Positions 7,415-14,094 of a stretch of DNA of 15,764 bases are shown here, one piece after another. Origin of the DNA: Nostoc sp. GT001 (GTDB lineage Bacteria > Cyanobacteriota > Cyanobacteriia > Cyanobacteriales > Nostocaceae); contig NZ_JAUDRJ010000003.1 of the NCBI RefSeq assembly GCF_030382115.1, forward strand, positions 1,332,760 through 1,348,523, in the 5' to 3' direction. Every line of letters begins with the position of its first letter. Position 1 is the first letter of the stretch. The position numbers were made by a program, and so were the translations under genes. Under the pieces are notes generated by a model. That model was not told the DNA's origin. It made no database searches and saw only the letters and a list, made by a program, of their open reading frames with translations.

Positions 7415-8065
7415 AAATTAACCTCCTATATGGGACATATCTTGATATTTATTATTAAAGTATTTGGATAAATATTTTAATAATTGTAACTATTATTACA
7501 GAATACAGCTTTGGTAAACATCATCTCACACAATTTTAGATTGCGCGTTGGGGTCTAGTGTTGTCCTAAACAGATTAATGCAACATTTGACAGGTTAAAT
7601 TTATCTTATCTTTGAATGAGCAAAAAAGATGTAAATGCCTAGATGATAACTTCTTAAATGGTAGTATCAATGATTAACAATTTCAGAAAAATTAGATAGA
7701 GAATCAGCAAACTCTGAAATGAAATAAAAATAGGAATAAATGTCAAAGTCTATAAGCTTGGTGCATCAGAATCTAGGATTAAGTCAAATGCCTGTTGAGT
7801 TGTTCTGGGTAACACGTATAACTACTGATTAAAAAATGTGTCGTTTTGCTATAGTACTGATTTATATGTATGGTATCTTCACCTGCTGCTCGATCGCTGA
7901 CACTTCATCTTTCAGTAAAAACTCTGTTATGTAGTACTAAATGTAAAGAAAAGAAGAATGAACTATTAACATCTTAATCAATACGAAGAAATACAGTTTT
8001 CAAAAGTCCATATTTTTGTTTTAATGTACAAGAAAAAAGTCCTCTAAAATTTCAGGAAATTTACT
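7415..8065. other. 650-base gap between the YbjQ-like and TPR genes
   Basis: AT-rich. The left part holds the strong ribosome site and candidate NtcA promoter of the YbjQ-like gene. The middle holds two very short adjacent open frames on the plus strand: 7740-7832 (30 codons, AGGAATAA before the ATG) and 7836-7934 (32 codons, hydrophobic, with a CCS). Neither is recognisable as a protein. The right end holds AGGAA (8054-8058), the ribosome site of the TPR gene. I see no tRNA, CRISPR array or clear terminator. Confidence 0.5.
7457..7500 (-). promoter_or_regulatory. Candidate NtcA-activated promoter of the YbjQ-like gene
   Basis: TGTA-N8-TACA at 7485-7500 is the full palindromic NtcA form (core GTAN8TAC, 7486-7499). 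On the minus strand it is followed after 23 bases by TACTTT (7462-7457), matching TAN3T. This is the class II NtcA activator geometry of cyanobacteria (box, 20-24 bases, -10), directed at the gene starting at 7414. The region is AT-rich, so chance cannot be excluded. Confidence 0.5.
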
Positions 8066-8746
8066 GTGTACAAACCAACATCATTCATGTTTAGTGTGGT
8101 GTTACTAGGATGTTTTACTTTCACCATACCTTCAGTAGCTCAAGCTCAGGTATTAGTGGCGCAGGCCAAAAACCCAGAGTTAAAGCAATTACTGGAGGAA
8201 GGACGGAGGTTAGTGAATGCCGGGGATTATGGTGGTGCGATCGCTGTTTATCAGCAAGCAGCTAGTATAGATCCGAAAAATGCTAAAATCCATTCAGGTA
8301 TTGGGTATTTATACGCTCAACAGGGAAATTACCAGGCAGCATTAGCAGCTTATCGTAAAGCGATCGGTATCAACCCTAACAATAGTGATTTTTACTACGC
8401 TGTGGGTTACATCAAAGCCAATTTGGGCGACACGCGTGGGGCAAAGGAAGGTTATCGTCGTGCAATACAGCTGAACCGTAACAACGTCAACGCCTATTTA
8501 GGATTGGCTGTAACCCAATCTCGTATGGGAGACTATACTGCTGCTACCTGGGCATACCAACAAGCAATCGACTTGGATAAAAACAACGCCCAGACTTATG
8601 AGTTGATGGGTTCGATGTATAAACAGCGGCGACAAGCCAAACAAGCAAACAGCTTGCTTCAGAAAGCCCGTGACTTGTACAAGCGGCGCAATGACTCAGA
8701 TGGCGTAGAAAGGGTAGAAGCCATGCTGCGGCAGTTAGGAGGATGA
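8066..8746 (+). CDS. Exported TPR-repeat protein
   Basis: A 226-residue protein built almost entirely of tetratricopeptide repeats behind a signal peptide. The start is a GTG supported by AGGAA seven bases upstream. Residues 1-28 (MYKPTSFMFSVVLLGCFTFT, then IPSVAQA) form a signal sequence with a likely cleavage after AQA, so the mature protein is probably periplasmic or in the thylakoid lumen. About five TPR units follow, near 37-70 (AGDYGGAIAVYQQAASIDP), 71-104 (QGNYQAALAAYRKAIGINP), 105-138, 139-172 (MGDYTAATWAYQQAIDLDK) and 173-206 (degenerate). TPRs are protein-protein interaction scaffolds, and no catalytic domain is present. The partner is unknown. Its stop lies two bases from that of the converging ABC gene. 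Confidence 0.93.
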   Translation: MYKPTSFMFSVVLLGCFTFTIPSVAQAQVLVAQAKNPELKQLLEEGRRLVNAGDYGGAIAVYQQAASIDPKNAKIHSGIGYLYAQQGNYQAALAAYRKAIGINPNNSDFYYAVGYIKANLGDTRGAKEGYRRAIQLNRNNVNAYLGLAVTQSRMGDYTAATWAYQQAIDLDKNNAQTYELMGSMYKQRRQAKQANSLLQKARDLYKRRNDSDGVERVEAMLRQLGG

Positions 8747-8748
8747 GG

Positions 8749-9651
8749 TTAATCTAACTGGCGTCCCGTTAATTCCACAAAAATATCTTCCAGATTAGAG
8801 GGACGCACCATCATTCCCGTTTTATCGGGCTGTTCATTCAAGTAGATATTTGCTGCTTCCAATGATGGGAAAAACAGATATTCCCAATTACGAGCGCCAT
8901 CACTTCCCACGTTAGATACACCTAATTGTTTCATCACCAAACCTTCACCGTGAGCAGAGCGCAGCTGTTGTAAAGTTCCCAAAGAAATCAGCTTACCGCT
9001 ATCCATAATACCGATGCGTCCTGGCTTGGTAGAACCAAAGGCATCGCATAAAAATTCGACCTCATCCATATAATGGGTCGTCAGTAGCATCGTCATCCCT
9101 TGTTTATTTAAATCCCGAATAATTTCCCAGAGGCGTCGCCTAGTCTGGGGGTCTAGTCCTACCGTTGGTTCATCTAAAAACAAAATTTGCGGTTGATGCA
9201 ATAAAGCTCTCGCAATTTGCAACCGTCGTTTCATACCCCCAGACAGGGTTTTTACTAAATCATCACGTTTTTCTGCTAGCTCAACATACTCTAGCCATTG
9301 ATTAATCAATTTTTGTCGCTGCGGGTTACTAATGTGATGTAGCCTCCCGTGCAATTCCATATTTTCCCAGACGGTTAAATCGTTATCCACACTGACTTGT
9401 TGCAAAACAACGCCAATACTCTGTTTTGCCAACGTTGCTTGGCTTGTCACATCATATCCACCTACTTCTATGCGTCCTTGGGACGGTTTTGTGAGTGTAG
9501 TCAGCATCCGAATTGTGGTTGATTTACCCGCACCGTTCAGGCCAAGTAGAGCAAATATCTCCCCCGCTTCAATTTGGAATGATAAGTCATTGACTACAGG
9601 TACATTATTGTAAAACTTGTAGACATTTTCTAGAAAGACAGCAGCAGTCAC
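8749..9651 (-). CDS. ABC transporter ATP-binding protein, drug-export (DrrA/CcmA) type
   Basis: Nucleotide-binding subunit of an ABC-2 type exporter. Counted from a GTG at 9651 (300 residues), it has Walker A GLNGAGKS (37-44), the Q-loop VVLQQ (81-85), signature LSGGM (136-140), Walker B ILFLDEPTVGLD (156-167) and switch His193. The C-terminal LEDIFVELTGRQLD is typical of DrrA-like proteins. A TTG at 9672 is in frame, but it lies inside an AATTCAA tandem repeat. The GTG has GGAG nine bases upstream and gives the normal length. Between LCD (201-203) and RIGIMD (212-217) there is AFGSTKPG, eight residues that most relatives I recall lack. No ABC-2 permease is encoded beside it, so its membrane partner must be elsewhere or is shared. 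Confidence 0.92.
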   Translation of the reverse strand: MTAAVFLENVYKFYNNVPVVNDLSFQIEAGEIFALLGLNGAGKSTTIRMLTTLTKPSQGRIEVGGYDVTSQATLAKQSIGVVLQQVSVDNDLTVWENMELHGRLHHISNPQRQKLINQWLEYVELAEKRDDLVKTLSGGMKRRLQIARALLHQPQILFLDEPTVGLDPQTRRRLWEIIRDLNKQGMTMLLTTHYMDEVEFLCDAFGSTKPGRIGIMDSGKLISLGTLQQLRSAHGEGLVMKQLGVSNVGSDGARNWEYLFFPSLEAANIYLNEQPDKTGMMVRPSNLEDIFVELTGRQLD

Positions 9652-9665
9652 GTCGCTTCGCTCCG

Positions 9666-9690
9666 AATTCAAAATTCAAAATTCAAAATT
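9666..9690. repeat. AATTCAA heptamer tandem repeat
   Basis: Three and a half exact copies of AATTCAA (9666, 9673, 9680, then AATT). Heptanucleotide tandem repeats of this sort (STRR-like) are characteristic of heterocystous cyanobacteria. It abuts the start region of the ABC gene, so a start codon placed in it is probably spurious. Confidence 0.8.
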
Positions 9691-9812
9691 AACCAACTCA
9701 TAAATATATTTAGTTGCTCTGTATCCTTTTCTGTTCGGTCATGGATAAATTTGCTCATAGTAGTTCTTAAATCAAGACTACCATTCTGATTACATCAAAC
9801 TAAATATATTTT

Positions 9813-9842
9813 ATTAACCCTTAGATAACTCAATCTTTACTT
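9813..9842 (+). promoter_or_regulatory. Candidate Pho box upstream of the PhoD-like gene
   Basis: Three 8-mers with 3-base spacers (11-base period): ATTAACCC (9813), GATAACTC (9824) and CTTTACTT (9835). They resemble the cyanobacterial PhoB/SphR repeat form YTTAAYYW. The match is good for the first and third, weaker for the second. It lies 69-98 bases upstream of the preferred ATG of a phosphatase gene, where phosphate control would make sense. Confidence 0.4.
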
Positions 9843-9910
9843 GTTGACATAACAAGGTGTGGTAAACACTTATCCTGTAATACTTTAGTTTAAGGTTGCT
9901 GTTATTTAGT

Positions 9911-11509
9911 ATGGAATCTCATCACCCATTGAAGCTAAATCGGCGTCAGTTTTTGCTACATTCAGCTATCACTGCTGGTGGAATTATTTCCACAAATTTT
10001 GTCGCTAAATCACCAGTTTTTGGCGAAGCACCTGCAATTATCACCTCTGATAGAATGCGCCCTAGCATACCTTATGGTGTAGCAAGTGGAGATATATCTA
10101 ACGATAGCATTGTGATTTGGAGTCGGAGCGATCGCCCCGCCAAAATGATTGTAGAATATTCTACCAGCGAATCTTTTCGCAACGTGCAGCGAGTTGTCGG
10201 GTCCAATGCTTTAAAGAATAGCGACTTCACAGCACGACTTTATCTGAAGAATCTACCATCAGACCAAAAATTATTTTATCGGGTGATTTTCCAAGATTTA
10301 GATTATCAACGCACCTACAGCGCTCCTTTTTATGGTAGTTTCCAAACTCCCCCCAAATCTGGACGAGATATATTCTTTGTTTGGGGTGGCGACACCGCCG
10401 GTCAAGGATGGGGGATTAATCCTGATTTTGGTGGAATGAAAATTTACGAAACTATGCGCCAACTTCATCCCGACTTTTTCATCCATTCTGGCGATAATAT
10501 TTATGCTGATGGCCCGATTCAATCAGAAGTAACTTTAGACGACGGCACAATTTGGAAAAACATCACCACACCAGAAAAATCCAAAGTAGCAGAAACTCTC
10601 ACAGAATTTCGTGGCAACTATATTTACAATTTGCTGGATGAAAACATCAAGCGTTTCAATGCCGAAGTTCCCATATTGGCGCAGTGGGACGACCACGAAA
10701 CCACAAATAACTGGTATCCTGGTGAATTTCTAAGCGATGAGCGTTATACAGTTAAGGATGTTAACTTGCTAGCTCAAAGGGCAAGACAAGCCTTTTTAGA
10801 ATATCTGCCTATTGGATATGAAAGCAATAATCCAGAGCAAGCGAAAATTTATCGCTCTTTTAACTATGGCCCATTATTAGACATTTTCATGTTGGATGAG
10901 CGCACCTACCGGGAGCCAAATTCCCCCAATAATCAGTCAGTACCAAGTAAAGAAACAGACTTTTTGAGCAAAAAACAAGTGCAATGGTTGAAAAGGCAAT
11001 TACTGTCATCAAAAGCAACATGGAAAGTGATTGCTAGTGATATGCCTTTGGGGCTGATAATTCGAGACGGTAGCACTGATTTTGAAGCTTGGGCGAATGG
11101 AGATGGCCCAGCTTTAGGAAGAGAATTAGAACTTGCCGATTTACTACGATTTATCAAAAATAAAAAGATCCAGAATGTTGTTTGGTTAACTGCTGATGTA
11201 CATTATGCAGCAGCGCACTATTACGACCCCGCTAAAGCACAGTTTACCGACTTTAAGCCTTTTTGGGAGTTTGTTGCCGGGCCGCTTAACTCTGGCACAT
11301 TTGGGCCTAACCAATTAGAAAATACCTTTGAGCCACAATTAGTATTTCAAAGCCTTCCTCCAGGTACGAAAGCAAATCGACCGCCAAGTGAAGGTTTGCA
11401 ATTCTTTGGAGGAGTTAAAATTGATGGAAATACAAAGGTAATGACGGTAACATTGCGTAACTTGGCTGGGAAGATTGTTTACAGTGTAGATTTACCGCCA
11501 GAAAAATAA
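9911..11509 (+). CDS. phoD: PhoD-family alkaline phosphatase/phosphodiesterase, Tat-exported
   Basis: Extracytoplasmic metal-dependent phosphatase or phosphodiesterase that releases phosphate from organic esters. It is 532 residues from the ATG at 9911; an in-frame TTG at 9896 adds five residues without better support. The N-terminus has a twin-arginine signal, LNRRQFLLHSAITAGGI (9-25), followed by a hydrophobic stretch, so a folded, metal-loaded protein is exported by Tat. A PhoD_N-type beta domain (about 50-147, from PSIPYGVASGDISNDSIVIW) precedes the metallophosphatase domain. Metal-site motifs are VWGGDTAG (157-164), HSGDNIYADGP (192-202), QWDDHETTNNW (258-268) and LTADVHYAA (426-434). 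A candidate Pho box lies upstream. Substrate preference cannot be read from sequence. The gene stands alone, divergent from the ABC gene. Confidence 0.93.
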   Translation: MESHHPLKLNRRQFLLHSAITAGGIISTNFVAKSPVFGEAPAIITSDRMRPSIPYGVASGDISNDSIVIWSRSDRPAKMIVEYSTSESFRNVQRVVGSNALKNSDFTARLYLKNLPSDQKLFYRVIFQDLDYQRTYSAPFYGSFQTPPKSGRDIFFVWGGDTAGQGWGINPDFGGMKIYETMRQLHPDFFIHSGDNIYADGPIQSEVTLDDGTIWKNITTPEKSKVAETLTEFRGNYIYNLLDENIKRFNAEVPILAQWDDHETTNNWYPGEFLSDERYTVKDVNLLAQRARQAFLEYLPIGYESNNPEQAKIYRSFNYGPLLDIFMLDERTYREPNSPNNQSVPSKETDFLSKKQVQWLKRQLLSSKATWKVIASDMPLGLIIRDGSTDFEAWANGDGPALGRELELADLLRFIKNKKIQNVVWLTADVHYAAAHYYDPAKAQFTDFKPFWEFVAGPLNSGTFGPNQLENTFEPQLVFQSLPPGTKANRPPSEGLQFFGGVKIDGNTKVMTVTLRNLAGKIVYSVDLPPEK

Positions 11510-11628
11510 ATCGCCAAAATCATAGTGAGATGTAGCCAGTTAGATAGAGTAATTACGCAATTTTTTACTTTGTCTGCTGGCTTTGCTGTTTTTTAGGTGG
11601 TATGTTGAACAATGAAAAAATTGTGCGT

Positions 11629-11653
11629 GCCTGCGGCGGGCTTTGCCTACGCC
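11629..11653. repeat. Dispersed GC-rich Nostoc-type repeat
   Basis: Starts GCCTGCGGCGGGC and ends TTTGCCTACGCC, GC-rich in an AT-rich gap. The string is of a kind I recall as highly repeated in Nostoc and Anabaena intergenic DNA. It lies 47 bases upstream of the HicB-like gene, at the edge of the accessory segment. Confidence 0.6.
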
Positions 11654-11699
11654 ACTGTTAGGAGCTAAATTTAGATAGGTACTGGATTATCTAATTATT

Positions 11700-11945
11700 A
11701 TGCTAGCAAGCTACATTGACCAAGCAATGGAACTAGCGCTTTATGAGATCATTGAAGATGATCAAACTTATTGGGGTGAAATTCCAAGCTTACAAGGAGT
11801 CTGGGCAAATCATCAAACTCTAGAAGGATGTAGGCGAGAGTTAAGAGAAGCTTTAAGTGACTGGCTGGCGCTACGGTTACATTTGGGGTTAACGATTCCT
11901 CTAATTGCTGGTATCAATCTCAATGAACTGACCAAACCTGTATAA
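11700..11945 (+). CDS. hicB: HicB-like antitoxin
   Basis: An 81-residue antitoxin of the HicAB type II toxin-antitoxin system, proposed to bind and block the HicA mRNA interferase encoded next. It matches the partial RNase H-like HicB fold: an initial strand and short helix, DDQTYWGEIPSLQGVWANHQTLEGCRRELREALSDWL (about 21-57), then ALRLHLGLTIP. The sequence stops at residue 81, so the C-terminal helix-turn-helix or ribbon-helix-helix DNA-binding domain of longer HicB proteins is absent. This is the short form common in cyanobacteria. It precedes hicA by two bases (stop 11943-11945, hicA ATG 11948), so translation is probably coupled. Antitoxin-first order is the reverse of the classical hicA-hicB order but is usual for this short form. 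No strong ribosome site is visible. Confidence 0.88.
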   Translation: MLASYIDQAMELALYEIIEDDQTYWGEIPSLQGVWANHQTLEGCRRELREALSDWLALRLHLGLTIPLIAGINLNELTKPV

Positions 11946-11947
11946 AA

Positions 11948-12166
11948 ATGTCTAGATTAACCCCTATTTCTTGGCGTAATTTAGTAAAACGTATGCAAGA
12001 GCTAGGTTTTGAAGGCCCGTATGCGGGAGGAAAGCACCCACAAATGCGGCGAGGTGATGTTACTGTAATTATTACCAATCCTCATGAGGGTGATATTAGT
12101 GTGGGTCTATTATCGCGGCTATTGCGACAAGCTGGAGTTTCTCGTGAAGAATGGTTGGGTGAGTGA
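11948..12166 (+). CDS. hicA: HicA-like mRNA interferase toxin
   Basis: A 72-residue toxin of the HicA family, a double-stranded-RNA-binding-like fold that cleaves mRNA and stops translation. Key sequence is GGKHPQMRRGDVTVIITNP (27-45), in which His30 corresponds to the catalytic histidine, followed by the DIS-GLLSRLLRQAGVSREEWL segment (49-70) typical of family C-termini. The start MSRLTPISWRNLVKRMQELGF is characteristic: a helix followed by a Gly-Phe turn. It is complete and not degraded, so the pair is probably functional. The AAA ATPase gene begins about 90 bases downstream in the same direction; co-transcription is possible but unproven. Confidence 0.93.
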   Translation: MSRLTPISWRNLVKRMQELGFEGPYAGGKHPQMRRGDVTVIITNPHEGDISVGLLSRLLRQAGVSREEWLGE

Positions 12167-12257
12167 AGTTTTAAAGGTGTATTAAACTCTGCAATTTGCA
12201 CCCTAAGTTGCTATCAAAAGTATTAGGAATATAATTTTAGCATTTTTGGAGTTGGTC

Positions 12258-13517
12258 ATGCTTAAGCAACTCATCTTAGAAAATTGGAAAAGTTTCCGTT
12301 ACGCCGAGCTTCCACTTGACCCGTTGACTGTTCTTATTGGTACAAATGCAAGTGGTAAATCTAATGTGGTTGAAGCTTTAGAATTTTTACAACGAATTGC
12401 TAGAGGTGAGAATATTGAAGCAGCTTTAGCAGGAGATAAAACACTTACATCTATTAGAGGTGGCTTAGAGTGGGCTGTATTTAAACCTGAAACAAAATTT
12501 ACATTAAATGCTTTAGTTCAGGGTGAAGATGAGAAAACAGACTACTTGTATGTTATACAAACACAAATAATAAGTGAAGTCAAAGTTATAGAAGAATATA
12601 TTGACCGTCAAAACTTAAATGAAGATCATACTATTAAGTATGTAGAAAAGTTTACTGTAAAAAAAATAGATTTAAATACAAAAAGTGGCATGAAAGAGCC
12701 AGGAAATTATTTTGATTTTAAGGACATTGTATCTAATCATATATATTTAAGTACGGACGAAGAGGGAAGGATCATTTTAGGAAAAGAACTTCAAGAGAGA
12801 TATTTTCCCTTAAAAATTAAAGCTATCAATTGTGTTGTTTCCACTCTAAAAGAAATTTTGATTCTGAATCCTATTCCCTCGAAAATGCGGGAGTATTCAC
12901 GCCTATCTGACACTCTTGAAAGTGATGCCTCCAATATTGCTGGTGTATTAGCAGCATTATCTGAAGAACATAAAACTGAAGTAGAATCCACTCTATCTAG
13001 CTACATCAAAGATTTCCCGGAAGGTGATATTCAAAAACTATGGGCAGAAAAAGTTGGTAGATTTGGTACTGATGCAATGCTTTACTGTCAAGAAGAATGG
13101 AAACCTGGTCATATCATAGAGATTGATGCTAGAACTATGTCCGATGGGACTTTACGATTTATAGCAATTATTACAGCACTACTCACTAGACCAGAAGGTA
13201 GTCAACTAGTAATTGAAGAAATAGATAATGGGCTTCATCCCTCGCGTGCAGAATTACTGGTAAGAATACTGCGAGAGATTGGCAGCAAAAGAAAAATTGA
13301 TATTTTAATAACTACCCATAACCCAGCTTTGCTTGATGCTTTAGGCCCGGAGATAGTTCCTTTTGTAGTTGTAGCACACCGCGATTCTAAAACTGGAGAA
13401 AGCAAACTTACACTTTTAGAAGATATTGAAAATCTTCCTCTTTTGTTAGCATCGGGTAGTTTAGGCAAACTAGCAACTAAAGGTGCAATTGAAAAGAGCC
13501 TTTCTGATAATAAATAA
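12258..13517 (+). CDS. AAA_21/OLD-like ATPase (SMC/RecF-type nucleotide-binding fold)
   Basis: A 419-residue predicted ATPase of the ABC/SMC-like AAA_21 (COG4637-like) class found in many defence systems. The start is the ATG at 12258, with GGAG six bases upstream. It opens MLKQLILENWKSFRYAEL, has Walker A GTNASGKS (28-35) and LTSIRGGLEWAVFKP (about 62-76). A long middle region without recognised motifs follows, rich in charged residues. The C-terminal half has a signature-like MSDGTLRFIAIITALL (294-309), Walker B with QLVIEEIDNGLHP (316-328, Glu320/Glu321/Asp323) and the switch histidine in TTHNPALLDAL (His354). No Toprim nuclease domain follows, so unlike true OLD proteins it lacks its own nuclease. 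It lies eight bases before the PIN-like gene, which is presumably its effector partner. It is visibly more AT-rich than the suf genes, suggesting acquisition. Confidence 0.9.
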   Translation: MLKQLILENWKSFRYAELPLDPLTVLIGTNASGKSNVVEALEFLQRIARGENIEAALAGDKTLTSIRGGLEWAVFKPETKFTLNALVQGEDEKTDYLYVIQTQIISEVKVIEEYIDRQNLNEDHTIKYVEKFTVKKIDLNTKSGMKEPGNYFDFKDIVSNHIYLSTDEEGRIILGKELQERYFPLKIKAINCVVSTLKEILILNPIPSKMREYSRLSDTLESDASNIAGVLAALSEEHKTEVESTLSSYIKDFPEGDIQKLWAEKVGRFGTDAMLYCQEEWKPGHIIEIDARTMSDGTLRFIAIITALLTRPEGSQLVIEEIDNGLHPSRAELLVRILREIGSKRKIDILITTHNPALLDALGPEIVPFVVVAHRDSKTGESKLTLLEDIENLPLLLASGSLGKLATKGAIEKSLSDNK

Positions 13518-13525
13518 AGTTAAAT

Positions 13526-14050
13526 ATGAGAAAGGTTCTGATTATTAACACATCCATACTTTGCGTCTACTTAGGTGTACCTGGTAAAGAGACTTGTGGT
13601 TCTGATAACGATAAATGGGATAAAAAAAGAGTTGAAGCCCGTTTTCAGGAAGAAGAGAAACAAGGTGCAAAGTTTATACTACCAATAGCAACAATTATAG
13701 AAACAGGTAATCACATTGCCCAAGCTAACTCTAAGCGATATGAAATTGCTCAAGCTTTCGGTAATATTTTAGTGAAAGTAGCGGATGGAGTTATACCTTG
13801 GGGAGTTTTTGAAACTCAAGTAGGTGAACTTTGGAACTCAGAGCAATTGAAACAACTGGCTACTGAATGGCCTACTCTAGCATCTAGAAAAATTTCTATC
13901 GGAGATGCGACAATTAAGACTGTAGCCGAATATTACGCCAAAACCAGTAGCACATTTCAAGTAGAAATTTTTACGGGCGATGGGGGACTTAAGGCTTATG
14001 AACCAGCTATCCCAGCACCTACGCGTCGAAGTACTCGCAAAAAAGCCTAA
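13526..14050 (+). CDS. PIN-like protein paired with the AAA ATPase
   Basis: A 174-residue protein with the outline of a PIN-fold nuclease. It begins with beta-1 MRKVLIINTSILCVYLGVPG, then GKETCGSDNDKWD (20-32), FILPIATIIETGNH (50-63), KISIGDATIKTVAEYYAK (122-139) and VEIFTGDGGLKAYEP (146-160). The PIN acidic set D/E/D/D would be residue 8, Glu59, Asp127 and Asp152. Position 8, normally Asp, is Asn (INTS). The basic tail TRRSTRKKA (166-174) might contact nucleic acid. It starts eight bases after the ATPase stop, so the two are very likely translated from one mRNA. I infer that the ATPase gates this protein. PIN assignment rests on motif order only, and the Asn may mean a weak or inactive site. 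Confidence 0.75.
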   Translation: MRKVLIINTSILCVYLGVPGKETCGSDNDKWDKKRVEARFQEEEKQGAKFILPIATIIETGNHIAQANSKRYEIAQAFGNILVKVADGVIPWGVFETQVGELWNSEQLKQLATEWPTLASRKISIGDATIKTVAEYYAKTSSTFQVEIFTGDGGLKAYEPAIPAPTRRSTRKKA

Positions 14051-14094
14051 AGCGATTAGTCTTTAACCAAAATAGAGATTTTTTAACTAACTTG

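Noticed and set aside
11534..11582. AGCCAG/CTGGCT inverted repeat after the phosphatase gene as a terminator
   Set aside because: The arms are only six bases with a 37-base loop, and the TTTTTT runs are not directly after a stem.
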